The notes: generated from the letters alone by a model not told the origin. A stretch of 64,000 nt of DNA from Deinococcus sp. QL22 (GCF_023370075.1 NZ_CP097150.1:372001-436000); one strand, 5' to 3'; counted from the stretch's first letter, positions 37,985 through 47,370 are shown. A program made the numbers and translations.

Positions 37985-38122
37985 GCACGGGCTCAAGCGG
38001 GCACACAGTCTCCCTCAGGGGGCAGGAGGCAGCTGTGGGCTGGGGACATTGCGGGGTGGTCACCTCAAGCACCCGGTGTTCGGCCACCCCAGGCCTGAGA
38101 ACGGCACCAGGCCAGCCCACTG
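37985..38122. repeat. conserved flank of the duplicated small gene
   Basis: Aligns with 27935-28075. Contains an imperfect hairpin GGGGTGG...CCACCCC and GGCCTG...CAGGCC just before the 204-bp element copy 3. Confidence 0.55.
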
Positions 38123-38151
38123 GGACGAATACAAAGTATCCCTTGGTTCAC

Positions 38152-38355
38152 TGTTCCAACGCGCTGGTCTTAAGCCATGTACTTTAGTGCAAGCGGCTGT
38201 GAGATCAGACATTTCGGCAGAGAAGGTAAAAACTACCCTGCAACCGATACGGAATGAAAGGCGACCCGTCCAAGAGAGAGCGGCGTAAGGGTCATAGCGT
38301 CAAGGCGACTTTAGTCGCTTCCAAACCCCTGTACTTTCAGTGCAGGGTTGTTTAG
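38152..38355 (+). mobile_element. 204-bp IS200/IS605-like element, copy 3
   Basis: Appears identical to copy 1 over all 204 bases, again after TTCAC and ending GGTTGTTTAG. The sequence right after it begins TTTTCCCAGCC. Confidence 0.75.
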
Positions 38356-38511
38356 TTTTCCCAGCCATACGCTTGATACACAGTCGCCTGATACCGCTTA
38401 AGCAGCCGCTGGATGGAGAACGGCACATCACCGATCCGGCGGCAGCCCAGTGAAGCCGCTACAACGCCGCCCGTGGCAATGTCCACGAGGCCCGGCAACG
38501 TGTTCCAGCCT
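38356..38511 (-). pseudogene. remnant of an unidentified gene cut by copy 3
   Basis: Reading on the minus strand gives GGVVAASLGCRRIGDVPFSIQRLLKRYQATVYQAYGWEN, protein-like, with its stop TAA supplied by the end of the 204-bp element. The upstream part collides with the GGDEF gene. Weak support. Confidence 0.3.
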
Positions 38512-39408
38512 TCAGCGGCAGTCGCGAATGATGAACGTATGCTTTCCCGCATGCTTAGCGTCATACATAGCCCGGTCTGCTGCCGCCAGCACCTCTTTGG
38601 CATCCATCCCTGCGGACGGGAGTACAAAGCCGAGACTCACCTGCACCCGCACCGGAACTCCCTGAAGCTGAACAGGACGTTCCAGCGCCTTCAGAAGCTG
38701 CTGCGCGAGGGCGTCCAGGGCACAGTCCGTCATGGCCCGCACCAGGATCACGAACTCGTCTCCTGCCAGACGGGCCACGATGTCCTCTGGCCGGAGGCAC
38801 TGCCGCAGCCTGACGCTCACTTCCCGCAGCAATGCATCTCCCGCCTCGTGACCAAAGGCGTCATTCACTGCCTTGAATCCATCCAGGTCAGCGAAGCCCA
38901 CCGCAAAGAGCCGGCCGGATTCCAGACCACGCACGGCCACCTGTAAGGCCTGCATGAAGTACGCGCGGTTCCTCAGCCCGGTCAGGTCATCCGTATGCAG
39001 CTGCTTCTCCAGGGTGCGCTGGAGCTGCACGCGCTGCGTCACGTCCGTCTGGATGCCCACGAAGTGCGTGAGGTGGCCCTGCTCATCATGAACAGGGGCG
39101 AGGTTCAGCGCGTTCCAGAACGACGTTCCATCCTGGCGGTAATTCAGAATGACCACGTCGATGCCTTCACCGGCGTTCAAGGCCTGCCGGAGGCGCGCCC
39201 GGGTCTCCGGATCAGTGTCCGTACCCTGCAGGAAGCGGCAGTTGCGTCCGAGAACCTCGCTGGGCGAGTAACCCGTCATCTGCTCGAACGCTGGGTTGCA
39301 GTACAGGATCGGCCGGTCACCCTGGCTGCTGGTGATGATGATGCCGTTGGTCGCCGACGTCACCGCCCGCATCAGCACTTCGGGAAATTCAGCGTGATCT
39401 TCGGGCAT
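38512..39408 (-). CDS. LOV-PAS diguanylate cyclase (blue-light sensor GGDEF)
   Basis: About 298 residues from ATG 39408 (GTG 39435 is the alternative; numbering below from 39435). An N-terminal PAS domain contains GRNCRFLQG, the LOV photo-adduct motif with Cys66, then the NYRQDGTSFWN strand and FVGIQTDVT with the Gln that flips on illumination. A short linker leads to GGDEF: DLTGLRNRAYF, FADLDGFKAVNDAFGHEAGDALL and RLAGDEFV, where the first Gly of the signature is Ala (AGDEF, still found in active cyclases). Cytoplasmic. It would make c-di-GMP under blue-light control. Confidence 0.93.
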   Translation of the reverse strand: MPEDHAEFPEVLMRAVTSATNGIIITSSQGDRPILYCNPAFEQMTGYSPSEVLGRNCRFLQGTDTDPETRARLRQALNAGEGIDVVILNYRQDGTSFWNALNLAPVHDEQGHLTHFVGIQTDVTQRVQLQRTLEKQLHTDDLTGLRNRAYFMQALQVAVRGLESGRLFAVGFADLDGFKAVNDAFGHEAGDALLREVSVRLRQCLRPEDIVARLAGDEFVILVRAMTDCALDALAQQLLKALERPVQLQGVPVRVQVSLGFVLPSAGMDAKEVLAAADRAMYDAKHAGKHTFIIRDCR

Positions 39409-39705
39409 GCCTGCTATTCTGATCGTCTGGGCCACCGGTGTTACCGGTGACGGTCAGCTTTCAGACGCTCGTCTCCATACCTTTCCTTAAGCGTTGGTGG
39501 GTGCTTCTGCGCGTCCCTGCAAGAGTCTTTCCTGCCACAAAGCCGATCCATTTCCTGTTGTTCAGTTGGGGTATACCCCCAAGTGGATAAGGATAAACGT
39601 GAAGGCCCGGATCTGGAGCGGCGCGAGGGATGGGCTGGCTCCTTCATCTGCCCCCCGACGTCCCTGTCAGACGGTGGTGAGTCCCCTGCGCTTAGGCTGC
39701 AGGAC

Positions 39706-40020
39706 ATGTCCTCCCAAATACTCCATGTCCACCTGGAACAGCTCAAGCAAGATCTTGAACAGCACCTTCCCGCGAACTGTACCGTGTATGTGGAAGGCTG
39801 GCCAGCAGAGAAGCCGGATGTCGTGACCGTCACCGTTAAGACGTATCAGGTCGACACGGCGATGCTTGGGGGGGTCGAGTTGCCCTTTGTGGCACTGAAA
39901 TGGGAACAGAAAACACAGCAACAAGTGACTGAGGACGTGGACGCGATCGTTCAGGCGGAACTGGTGAGGGGGTTACCACCCAAAGGCGCTGAAAGCTTCA
40001 CACGCCGCACCCTCCACTAA
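39706..40020 (+). CDS. hypothetical protein
   Basis: 104 residues from ATG 39706 after GCAGGA. Leading helix QILHVHLEQLKQDLEQHLPAN, then strands (CTVYVEGWP, DVVTVTVKTYQVD) and a helical end. No family recognised. Followed by a hairpin terminator. Confidence 0.7.
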   Translation: MSSQILHVHLEQLKQDLEQHLPANCTVYVEGWPAEKPDVVTVTVKTYQVDTAMLGGVELPFVALKWEQKTQQQVTEDVDAIVQAELVRGLPPKGAESFTRRTLH

Positions 40021-40025
40021 CAGAC

Positions 40026-40057
40026 GCCCCGCTCCAGCTTCGGCTGTGGGCGGGGGC
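40026..40057 (+). terminator. terminator hairpin with TTCG tetraloop
   Basis: GCCCCGC..CAGC-TTCG-GCTG..GGCGGGGGC just after the 104-residue gene, followed by TGTTCGGTTGTTC. Confidence 0.75.
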
Positions 40058-40285
40058 TGTTCGGTTGTTCACGTTGCACTTCAGCTCTGGGAGACTCGCC
40101 CCGGCTTCATTCCTCTGGACTAACGAATCACCGTGTAGAACAGCGCGAATTCAGGGCTACTCCTGTAAAAGGAATCTCGGTATCCAGTCGTACTATCGCC
40201 GATATTGACTCCCCCGCTTTACCTCTATAAACCGCTCCAGAGCTGAGGCACTCCTGGCGAGAATTGGTGGTGAGAGGAACAGGAA

Positions 40286-40306
40286 GCCCCAGCACTGAGC
40301 CGGGGC
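40286..40306 (-). terminator. hairpin after the 158-residue gene
   Basis: GCCCC / GGGGC stem just downstream (minus strand) of the gene ending at 40319, followed by TTCCTGTTCC. Confidence 0.5.
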
Positions 40307-40318
40307 GCGCGGGAGAAC

Positions 40319-40795
40319 TTATTTTTTCCTAGAACGGGCTTTGGCTTCCCTGTTCGCGCTGCCTAATTTCTGGCCCTTGAGAAAGCTGGTTTCCAGCTGC
40401 TGACGGGTGTGGGCAGCCAACGCCTTAAAGTCTACGGCTCCAGATTCAATGCTTTCGAGGGAGACGCGGGGGGCAAAAGCCCGGCCTTCTCTCAGTTGCG
40501 CGTCTATTGTTTCAAACCAGGCCTGAAATTCAGGCGTCACTTCAAACAGCATGTCTCTGGCCAATTTGTTGTAGGTCTCACCGTCTCCGCTTCGCCGCTT
40601 GAACTGTTTGGGCAGTTCAAAGCGGGCCCCCGGAAGCTTGATTGCTTCGATCTTGCCTTCACGCACAGCAATCTGAAACTGCTTAACAAAGGCGTCACTG
40701 CGTTGAAGATTGCTGAGTTTTTGAACCTGTTCACTGAGTTTGAGATAAGCCATAAGGTGTTGTATCAGTTCACTTAAAAAGAAGGAAGAGGTCAT
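40319..40795 (-). CDS. hypothetical protein
   Basis: 158 residues, charged and helical, ending in a basic tail (SANREAKARSRKK). No family recognised. ATG 40795 has no ribosome site; ATG 40753 (MAYLKLSEQ) is an alternative. Upstream AT-rich TTTAATTAAAAATTT may be the promoter. Confidence 0.65.
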   Translation of the reverse strand: MTSSFFLSELIQHLMAYLKLSEQVQKLSNLQRSDAFVKQFQIAVREGKIEAIKLPGARFELPKQFKRRSGDGETYNKLARDMLFEVTPEFQAWFETIDAQLREGRAFAPRVSLESIESGAVDFKALAAHTRQQLETSFLKGQKLGSANREAKARSRKK

Positions 40796-41011
40796 TTAAT
40801 TAAAAATTTGGGCTTATGCTTGATATCGCAGTGTGTTGAAGAGCTCGCAGCAAAGCGGAAATGCGGTTCAGCAGGATCTGGAAAAGCACTGTGATTCAAC
40901 GCTCTGACCCTGATCTTCAAGGTGGTTCCGCTCTTTGGGCAGCAAGGTTCCTTCACCTCCACCGTGCTGAGCCACTCAGACATATCAGTGGCTGAGCCCT
41001 GATGATGGCCC

Positions 41012-41896
41012 TCATTCCGTGAAGATCTGACGCAATTGCGCCTGCACTACTGCTGGGAGACTCTGACGCCAGGCCATGCGGAGGGGCAGGGCTGGACACG
41101 GATCATGCACAGGCCGGAACGTGACCCCAGGGTGAGCGAGAGCCGTCAGGGAACGGACGATCAAAAACAGGCCCTCCTGCTCAGCGACGAGGCGCATCAT
41201 GCCCGCGAACGAGTACATCCGCGCGCCAGTGTTGATGACCTGTCGGGGTTGAACGCCTGTTTGGGTGAACATGCCTTGCCAGTGGTCGTACAGGTCTGGG
41301 TTACTCTCCCGCGAGTTGAGCAGGAGGGGCTGACCCTTCAGAGCCTGGAAGGGAACCCGATCCAATGAAGCCAGGGGATGCCCCACTGGCAGGGCGAGCC
41401 AGAACTCTTCCATCCAGAGCCGCCGCTGCTGGATGCCGGGGCAGCGAACCTGTGGTGCGACAAAAAACCCCACGTCCAGACTGTCCGTCGTCAAGCCATG
41501 GAGTTGTTCCAGGGTGGTGCCCTCGATCTGCTGAAGTTTCAGCCCCGGCACCGCTTGAATCAGCCGCCCAAGGCGAGCCGGAATATCCGTCTGACCGACG
41601 TAATCCGCGAAGCCCACGCGCAGAACCTGAGGCATGCTGTCCCGGCGCAACGCCTGAAGTCCCTCATCAAGGGTGGTGAGCACGGTGCGGGTCAATTCTA
41701 GGAGACGCTCGCCTTCTGGGGTCAGTGTGACGCGGCGGCTGGTTCGCTGGAATAAGGTCACGCCCAGCTCGCCTTCCAGACGCTGAAGTTGGTGGCTGAG
41801 GGCGGGCTGGGTCATGTACAGCCGTGCGGCGGCTCGGGTGAAATTCAGCTCCTCCGTGAGCACCACAAAGGCCCGTAGATGGCGAAGTTCCAGCAT
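41012..41896 (-). CDS. LysR-family transcriptional regulator
   Basis: 294 residues from ATG 41896. MLELRHLRAFVVLTEELNFTRAAARLYMTQPALSHQLQRLEGELGVTLFQR is the standard LysR helix-turn-helix; the rest is the periplasmic-binding-like effector domain. The longer frame to 42013 is rejected because the motif begins at MLELRHL. Divergent from the VOC gene 76 bases away, which it probably regulated. Confidence 0.95.
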   Translation of the reverse strand: MLELRHLRAFVVLTEELNFTRAAARLYMTQPALSHQLQRLEGELGVTLFQRTSRRVTLTPEGERLLELTRTVLTTLDEGLQALRRDSMPQVLRVGFADYVGQTDIPARLGRLIQAVPGLKLQQIEGTTLEQLHGLTTDSLDVGFFVAPQVRCPGIQQRRLWMEEFWLALPVGHPLASLDRVPFQALKGQPLLLNSRESNPDLYDHWQGMFTQTGVQPRQVINTGARMYSFAGMMRLVAEQEGLFLIVRSLTALAHPGVTFRPVHDPCPALPLRMAWRQSLPAVVQAQLRQIFTE

Positions 41897-41972
41897 GATC
41901 CATGCATTGTAGGCATAGATCGCGGCTGGAAAAGCATGAGACTTCCGGTGGTGGGACGTCCACACTAGAGTT

Positions 41973-42365
41973 ATGGACAACGCCGTACACGAACTCCGAC
42001 TAGTCATTACCACCCGTGACTACGAGCGCAGCAAAGCCTTCTACCAGGCACTGCTCGGCACGCGGGCCTTGGGCGCTTGGGAGTCATCCGAAGGCCGCGT
42101 CATTATTCTAGAAGCAGGTCGGGCCACGCTGGAGATTGTGGATGAGAATCACGCGGAGCGGATTGACGAGATCGAGGTGGGGCGGCGGGTGTCCGGTGAC
42201 CTGCGACTGGCTCTGGGTCTGCCCGATAGCGGGGCGGCAGCGGCGCTGGCTCAGCAGGTCGGTGGCGTGCTGACGAACCCGGTCAGACAAACGCCCTGAA
42301 ATTCTCTGAATGCCCGGGTGCTGAGTCCGGATGGCTTGCAGGTGACACTCTTTACCGACCAATAA
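41973..42365 (+). pseudogene. glyoxalase/bleomycin-resistance (VOC) protein with TGA for Trp
   Basis: From ATG 41973: HELRLVITTRDYERSKAFYQALLG and RVIILEAGRATLEIVDENHA are a VOC domain. At 42297-42299 the frame meets TGA after RQTP and then continues NSLNARVLSPDGLQVTLFTDQ to TAA at 42363-42365. Family members have T-P-W-x-x-x-N-A-R here, so TGG became TGA. Otherwise complete (about 130 codons). The truncated 108-residue product lacks the last strand with metal ligands. Confidence 0.85.
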
Positions 42366-42634
42366 CGCCAACAGCTCCAACTGCGGAAAGGGCATCTTGG
42401 CCTTATTCGCCCAGGCTTGGCCTGTGAGCCGTTGGGCACAACGGCAGTTGCCCTGGCAGATGCAGGATGCCGTGTCTCGGCGCACCTGCTCACAGTGGTG
42501 GCCCTCATTCGCTCGACAAAGCGTCACTTTGGGGCAAACCAGGCACGGTATTGTGCGCCGGGACAAGCCCATGGTGACGTGGATGCTGGATCAGATGGCT
42601 TCTCCGGTGCCGCCTCACCGCATACCCTGGAGGT

Positions 42635-42887
42635 ATGGGCGCCTTCCCCCCGGAAGCCATGAGCGTAGCCGAGTACCTGCGCACAGAGGAGAGCAGCCCG
42701 GTGAAGCGCGAGTATGTGTAACCCCTGCATGGATCAACCCGCGCACTGGTGGGAACCAGTCAGGCCCACGCTGAAATCTGCGGCAACATCTATGCCACGC
42801 TGTACGGCCCCGCCAAAGCCAAGGGGTGTCGCCTATATCAGAACGAGATGAAACTGAGGATCGAGGGCATCAATACCTTCTATTATT
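42635..42887 (+). pseudogene. Uma2-family nuclease fragment
   Basis: ATG 42635 follows CTGGAGGT. EAMSVAEYLRTEESSPVKREYV then TAA, continuing in frame PLHGSTRAL...GCRLYQNEMKLRI. This is the Uma2 (DUF820) pattern; a deletion removed the usual Gly-Gly strand and left a stop (42719-42721), and the 3' end is cut by an inserted element at 42888. Confidence 0.75.
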
Positions 42888-42976
42888 GGTACTCCGTTGA
42901 CTCTTGAACAAAAAGCTGTCCAGCACGCAAGCATAGCCGCCATCTGAATAGCCCAGAACCACGTGTAGGGCCTGAC

Positions 42977-44231
42977 GGCCTGACACAATTTATGAGGGAG
43001 AGCGAAATCTGAGCACCCAGCCGCCTTCTAAAGCGTCCACAGAACTGACATGCGATTTCTTGCGACGTCCGGGAGGCGCCGGATCGGCGCCTCCTTGGAG
43101 CGTCAGGCGGTTGAGTACTGCCTGCCCCCGGCTCAGCGCGAAGTGGACGCCGCGTAAACCAAGTTTCAAATAGCTCAGGGCGCGGTTCCAATGGGGATCA
43201 ATGGTTCTGCGCACACCCTGCTGCACGAGCTGGAGTCCTTCGGAGACGAGCAGGAGCGTGGCCACAGAGATCACCAGGATCAGGCGTTCGAGGCTGGCGG
43301 CATCACGCAGTTTGGAGTCCTCCAGACCGAAGAGGCCACTCTTATCATCCAAGAATCCTTCCTCTATTTGGAAGCGCTCGCCGTACTCAGCAAACGTTGC
43401 ACGACTGGTGGGTTCATCGCTCACCACCTGCCACTGCTCTGGGCCGTCCGTGGACGGCCCAGAGCCACATGCACCGGCCCAAATCGGTGTCCGGTGATCG
43501 TGACGTTAGGAAGCAGCGCGTTTCGCGCGCTGCGAGTTTGATTTCCGATGGTGCAGACCCGTTGCCCGTCTGGAGCGGCCAGAATCAGGCTCGATTTGAT
43601 GCGGATGCGGAAGTGCCATCCGCAGACGCGGAGCCAGCCCATCAAGGCCGTGTCGCAAAAACCCCGATCCGCCAGGAGTCGAACATCGCAGCCCAAGAAA
43701 ATCCAGCAGGCCTTTGACCTCGGCGAGGACAGGCAGGAGTTGTTCGGTGCCGACCTGAGCACTGGCATGCTCTAGGACGCGGAGACGAGCGGTACCGCGC
43801 GTCCCCGGTAGAGGACGGCCACCCGGATCAGACAGAAGCGTCCGAACAGGATGCTGGTGTCCAGCGCCAGCGTCAGGGAATGCGGGCCCCAATCCCGCAA
43901 GGCTCGGGTAATCAGGGGGCCATACACACTGCCAGGGGCGATGGCTGGATTCTCCAGCCACCGTCGGCAGCGACGTTCGGTGCTCTGGGCGACCGTGGCC
44001 TGGGAGTGGATGTGCGGCAGCCAGGAGGGAATGGAAACGCTCTGGGACAGCACCAAGCCGCTGACCATCCAGGCCAGCGTACGGGCGTTGCGGACGTCGT
44101 TCCACAGGGCGGGGTGGAGGTGGGGCAGGATCGCTTGGTACAGTCGGGGGGCGTCCCCGGTGGCATTTTCGGTCTTCACAAACAGAAAGTGTCCCCTACC
44201 GGGGACGCTTTCTCATAAATTGTGTCAGGCC
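42977..44231. mobile_element. nested IS4-type element (degenerate)
   Basis: Perfect 20-bp inverted repeats GGCCTGACACAATTTATGAG and its complement at 42977-42996 and 44212-44231, enclosing a broken transposase on the minus strand. No clean target duplication seen. Confidence 0.75.
42990..44179 (-). pseudogene. IS4-type transposase with frameshifts
   Basis: The N-terminal piece 44179-43772 ([31 protein letters not shown]), a middle piece with [16 protein letters not shown] in another frame and a C-terminal piece 43427-42990 ([22 protein letters not shown]) show DDE-type residues, but at least two frameshifts separate them. Confidence 0.8.
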
Positions 44232-44308
44232 ATCAGCGTGTAGGGCACTTCCTTCCCGGAAGTCAACGGAGTACCATCCGGAGTCGTTAAGCTGTTCCGT
44301 CCTGCCCC

Positions 44309-45112
44309 TTATTGGTCTGCCTTCCTGTACTCCCATTCATTCAGCTTCACAGCTGGGGCATTCTCGTACCGCGTGCTGCCCGTCTCGTTCGAGAACGTCG
44401 GGTGCAGCACCTGAATGTAGCTCCACCCGGCAGGCAGCTTGAGGTTGATCTCCCTCACGTCCGATAAGTCTAAGTCAGCGGCGGCGCAGTTCATCTTTCC
44501 CTGGATCGTGACGGGACGATCCATGTAGACCAGACGGAGCGAACTGGAATAGCTGCTGGTGTTGGTAGAACCGGGTTTGAAGAAGGTATCGGCCAGGTAG
44601 GCCTGCCCCAGAACAGCGGTGGCCGTGCCTTTAAATCCCTTCGGCAGAGGATGAAACGTCTCAAAGGAGAGGCCCTGAGCTCTGACATCGCTGATCTTCA
44701 GCGCCCCCTTGGGCGGACAGGGGGATTCACTGTACAGATAATCGTCCGCACTCAGGAACGCGTGCTCGGCAGGCTGTAAGAGATGTGGAGGAAGTTGTTT
44801 GCCGATCGGCAGCGGCAGGCTGAACACCCCCGTCGTGCTGATGTGGCCTGAGGCCAGCACACCGAGGTCTAGGTTCTCGTCCTCGGGCGCTTCCAGTTCC
44901 TCTTCCTCCCCATTCCAGTACTCGTGGTTCATGGGCGCCATCACTACCAGGAAGCGCTCACCGAGTGTACAGAACTGCAACCACAGCGGAACGTTGAACG
45001 AACAGAAACGACATCCCGATAAGGTAGGCCATCTTTGAACCGGTGGAGACCGCAGATGCGTGTCCTCCCCCAAGGCCAGCACCGTCAGCGTCCACCCTCT
45101 GTCTCCAAGCAC
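44309..45112 (-). CDS. hypothetical protein, probably exported originally
   Basis: 267 codons. The part from about residue 40 (VPLWLQFCTLGERFLVVMAPMNHEYWNGEEEE onwards) looks like a well-ordered extracellular beta protein of a Deinococcus type; a Cys pair region (PCPPKG, NCAAADLD) is present. The N-terminus lacks a signal peptide and reads less like coding sequence, so the gene may be 5'-damaged or start at ATG 44941. Confidence 0.55.
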   Translation of the reverse strand: MLGDRGWTLTVLALGEDTHLRSPPVQRWPTLSGCRFCSFNVPLWLQFCTLGERFLVVMAPMNHEYWNGEEEELEAPEDENLDLGVLASGHISTTGVFSLPLPIGKQLPPHLLQPAEHAFLSADDYLYSESPCPPKGALKISDVRAQGLSFETFHPLPKGFKGTATAVLGQAYLADTFFKPGSTNTSSYSSSLRLVYMDRPVTIQGKMNCAAADLDLSDVREINLKLPAGWSYIQVLHPTFSNETGSTRYENAPAVKLNEWEYRKADQ

Positions 45113-45454
45113 CGGAGCACGGTTGTCTTGCTTTCACAGGCCGCATGGCAGACGGAGAGCAGACATTGATAGAAGGCAACACCAGCGACCAACCTCGTCA
45201 CGAGCAGCCAGAACGCCACTGGCATTCCACCGACCTGGGGAAGGTTGAGAGCCAGCACGACACCCCTTTCCCAGAAAACCAGCGTTTCTGGCCCAACGGA
45301 CTCACGAGAATTATTCCCCCAAGCTCAAGCGCGCTACCCCCACTGTCAACAGGCTCGGTACTTTCAAAGAGCTGCGAGTGGATTGACCAGGTGTGCTTGG
45401 AAAGTTCAGGGCAACTCTGCCCCCATAGCCCGCTTCATCTGGCAAACTAGGGTC

Positions 45455-45736
45455 ATGACGGCGCCTTCACTTCTTCAATGGCAGGTGGTGTTGCGCTGGC
45501 AGGATGGCTGGCGCTCAACGGTCAGATATACCGGTTCGCTCTGGATCGGCCCGATGACTCAAGGGGTACATCAACTGGCACTGGCCTGCTATACCCAGCG
45601 CCGAGCCGCTCAGCCGGGTCTGCCTGAACACATGCCGTACCTGATTCTGAGTTTCACTCCTGTGGAAAGCAATGCCACCCGATCTGCGGAAGGGTGCTGG
45701 CTCGAGAGGGTTCCTCGTTCAGGTCGGGCTTCCTAA
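45455..45736 (+). CDS. small hypothetical protein
   Basis: 93 residues from ATG 45455: LQWQVVLRWQDGWRSTVRYTGSLWIGPMTQGVHQLALACYTQR. Trp-rich and strand-like; no family. Ribosome site weak. The bases 45113-45454 hold no supported gene. Confidence 0.4.
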   Translation: MTAPSLLQWQVVLRWQDGWRSTVRYTGSLWIGPMTQGVHQLALACYTQRRAAQPGLPEHMPYLILSFTPVESNATRSAEGCWLERVPRSGRAS

Positions 45737-45847
45737 AGGCGTGAGGCGCAGGCCGGTCTAAGGGTGTGACAGGTCAGGAGGCGCGATGAGGCCGGATCAC
45801 CAACGGCCCAGGGCCACGGCTTTCGCTTCTGGAGCGCGCGCGTTCAG

Positions 45848-46030
45848 TCATGCCTTGAGATCGTCCGTCGGCAGCCGGAGGATGACGGTGCAGCTGAGCC
45901 GCTTACCTTCTTCTGAAGGTTGGGCAGACCACAGGCCCGCCAACGCCAACAGCAGCAGGTTGTCATCCAGCCGAGCGATGTGCCCCTGGTCATCCTCGGC
46001 CACTCGGAACAGGGACGAATCAGCCTCCAG
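45848..46030 (-). pseudogene. 3' remnant of an unidentified gene
   Basis: The minus strand gives LEADSSLFRVAEDDQGHIARLDDNLLLLALAGLWSAQPSEEGK and a stop at 45848-45850; protein-like, but the upstream part shifts frame and no start can be given. The rest of 46031-46481 holds nothing certain. Confidence 0.35.
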
Positions 46031-46481
46031 ACCGCCTTCAACGCATTGCCTTCGTGCACTGTCTGCTGACCACTGACCACCGTGACGAAGAGGAAGGTGA
46101 GGAGCTGCTTGGGAACTTGATGTAATGGGTCTTGGATTCTCAAATCACCGATGACATGTACTGGCGAGACCGGCCAATGACCGCTGAGCAGATCGTTGAT
46201 CGTGCCCTGGCTTATCAGCCGAGGGTGATGGAGGTGAACATTCATCTGAGTGAGTCGCGTTGGCGGCTTTTCAGACCTCCATGGTGTGGAGAATTGCCCG
46301 GCTTTTCGTGCGGTGTCCTGCTACGCTTGTCGTACGCTTCGGCGGGAGCATGACTCCCCACCAGCCACAGCGCCCCGCCCTGATCGGCGGGTTCTTTATG
46401 GCCACAGGAAGCCGACGCTGAGGCAGGCTGGGCTGGCCCCAACGCGGACTATGTGGACACAGGCAAGCTGGAGTTGTTCTG

Positions 46482-46691
46482 ATGCGGACGTTCGCACTGG
46501 TCAATCTTGACCGTGAGGGTGGCGCCGTGCCAGAGAATGTGCAACGGTGGATGCAGCAGCCGGGGGTGTGGTTGCTGGGCGACCTGGAAGGCCCGTTTGA
46601 CGTGACCTTGGCTCGGGACGTGGCTGAGGCGTTTGCCAGCAACGTGCATGAGGATTGGGAGGACCCCACCACTTGTGATTTCGTGGTGTGA
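46482..46691 (+). CDS. small hypothetical protein
   Basis: 69 residues (GVWLLGDLEGPFDVTLARDVAEAFASNVHEDW). No family; acidic. Start is weakly supported. Confidence 0.45.
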   Translation: MRTFALVNLDREGGAVPENVQRWMQQPGVWLLGDLEGPFDVTLARDVAEAFASNVHEDWEDPTTCDFVV

Positions 46692-46774
46692 GAGGAGGGG
46701 CAGCCAGAGCTCAAGTTCCAGGTCAAAGTTGAGCCCGCTTTCTCCGGCGCTGCTGAACCCTGGGTGGTGCCCGC

Positions 46775-46979
46775 ATGAGCCCGACCCGCATCCTCCCTCA
46801 AACCCGCAACGTGACGGTCTCTGAGGCCGACAGCATCATTGCCCGCCACGCCAAGCGCCGCAACATGAACCCCGCATCTGCAGGTCGGCCCTGGGTAAAG
46901 ACGGTCTGAAGACTGCCGAGGGGCTGCTGCGGCAGGACGCGGGGCGCTATTTCCTGAGCACGCCGGGGCGTGGGGCGTG
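46775..46979 (+). pseudogene. frameshifted small gene
   Basis: ATG 46775 gives SEADSIIARHAKRRNMNP, then a frame change at about 46865; the other frame continues SALGKDGLKTAEGLLRQDAGRYFLSTPGRGA to TGA. Together they resemble one short protein of about 67 residues, similar in look to phage-borne small genes. Confidence 0.4.
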
Positions 46980-47357
46980 AGCGGGCTGGTGGTACAGGCC
47001 GATAACCACGTACTCCCCCGCACGTGGGGAGAACATCAATTCCACTGGGGCCAACTGGTACCAAACGTCGTGCAACACCGTACCGAACTTGTGGGCTGGG
47101 CCGTTCGCGACTGCCTGCTCGAACGCCTCCGCAAATTGACGCGAATCCACAGCGATCAAGCCACAGATCTCCGTGCCCCCGGGCCGAGCACGCATGACGT
47201 TCGCAATAGAGGGGGCATCAAAGTCTGCAAGATCCACTGTAGTGAACTGATCTTCGGACTTCAGATCCAAGTCCTGGCCGGTGAAAGCATTGATCTGATA
47301 GCAAGGCACTTCAATTTTCATGCCCTGGGGGAAAGAGGTGCGGCGGGTGCGGTACAT
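46947..47357 (-). CDS. paralogue A of a tandem three-gene family
   Basis: 136 residues starting MYRTRRTSFPQGMKIEVPCYQI; shares with its two neighbours the pattern MYR-x4-FP-G...V-P-Y-I, a middle GLIAVD-x-x-F-A/E-A, and WYxLAP with VV-GLY near the end. No known domain recognised. The C-terminal extension (HQPAHAPRPGVLRK) is unique and may result from stop loss. A TAGGGT box lies seven bases before the ATG. Confidence 0.7.
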   Translation of the reverse strand: MYRTRRTSFPQGMKIEVPCYQINAFTGQDLDLKSEDQFTTVDLADFDAPSIANVMRARPGGTEICGLIAVDSRQFAEAFEQAVANGPAHKFGTVLHDVWYQLAPVELMFSPRAGEYVVIGLYHQPAHAPRPGVLRK

Positions 47358-47364
47358 GCGGCGT

Positions 47365-47370
47365 ACCCTA
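47365..47370 (-). promoter_or_regulatory. leaderless -10 box of paralogue A
   Basis: TAGGGT, then GCGGCGT-type 7-base spacer and ATG on the minus strand. Confidence 0.5.

Larger units (their letters stand above)
42888..44275. mobile_element. outer IS remnant with GGTACTCCGTTGACT ends
   Basis: Left GGTACTCCGTTGACTCTTGA and right ...AAGTCAACGGAGTACC match the ends of the element at 50082-51544. Only about 90 and 45 bases of its own are left; the middle is another IS. Confidence 0.65.

Noticed and set aside
32520..38355. CRISPR array from repeated units
   Set aside because: Units are 204 bp, hairpin-rich, adjacent or 4 kb apart with no regular spacers.
40792..40983. 63-codon frame with C-C-P-K like a zinc ribbon
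   Set aside because: No second CxxC, no ribosome site; cannot be supported.
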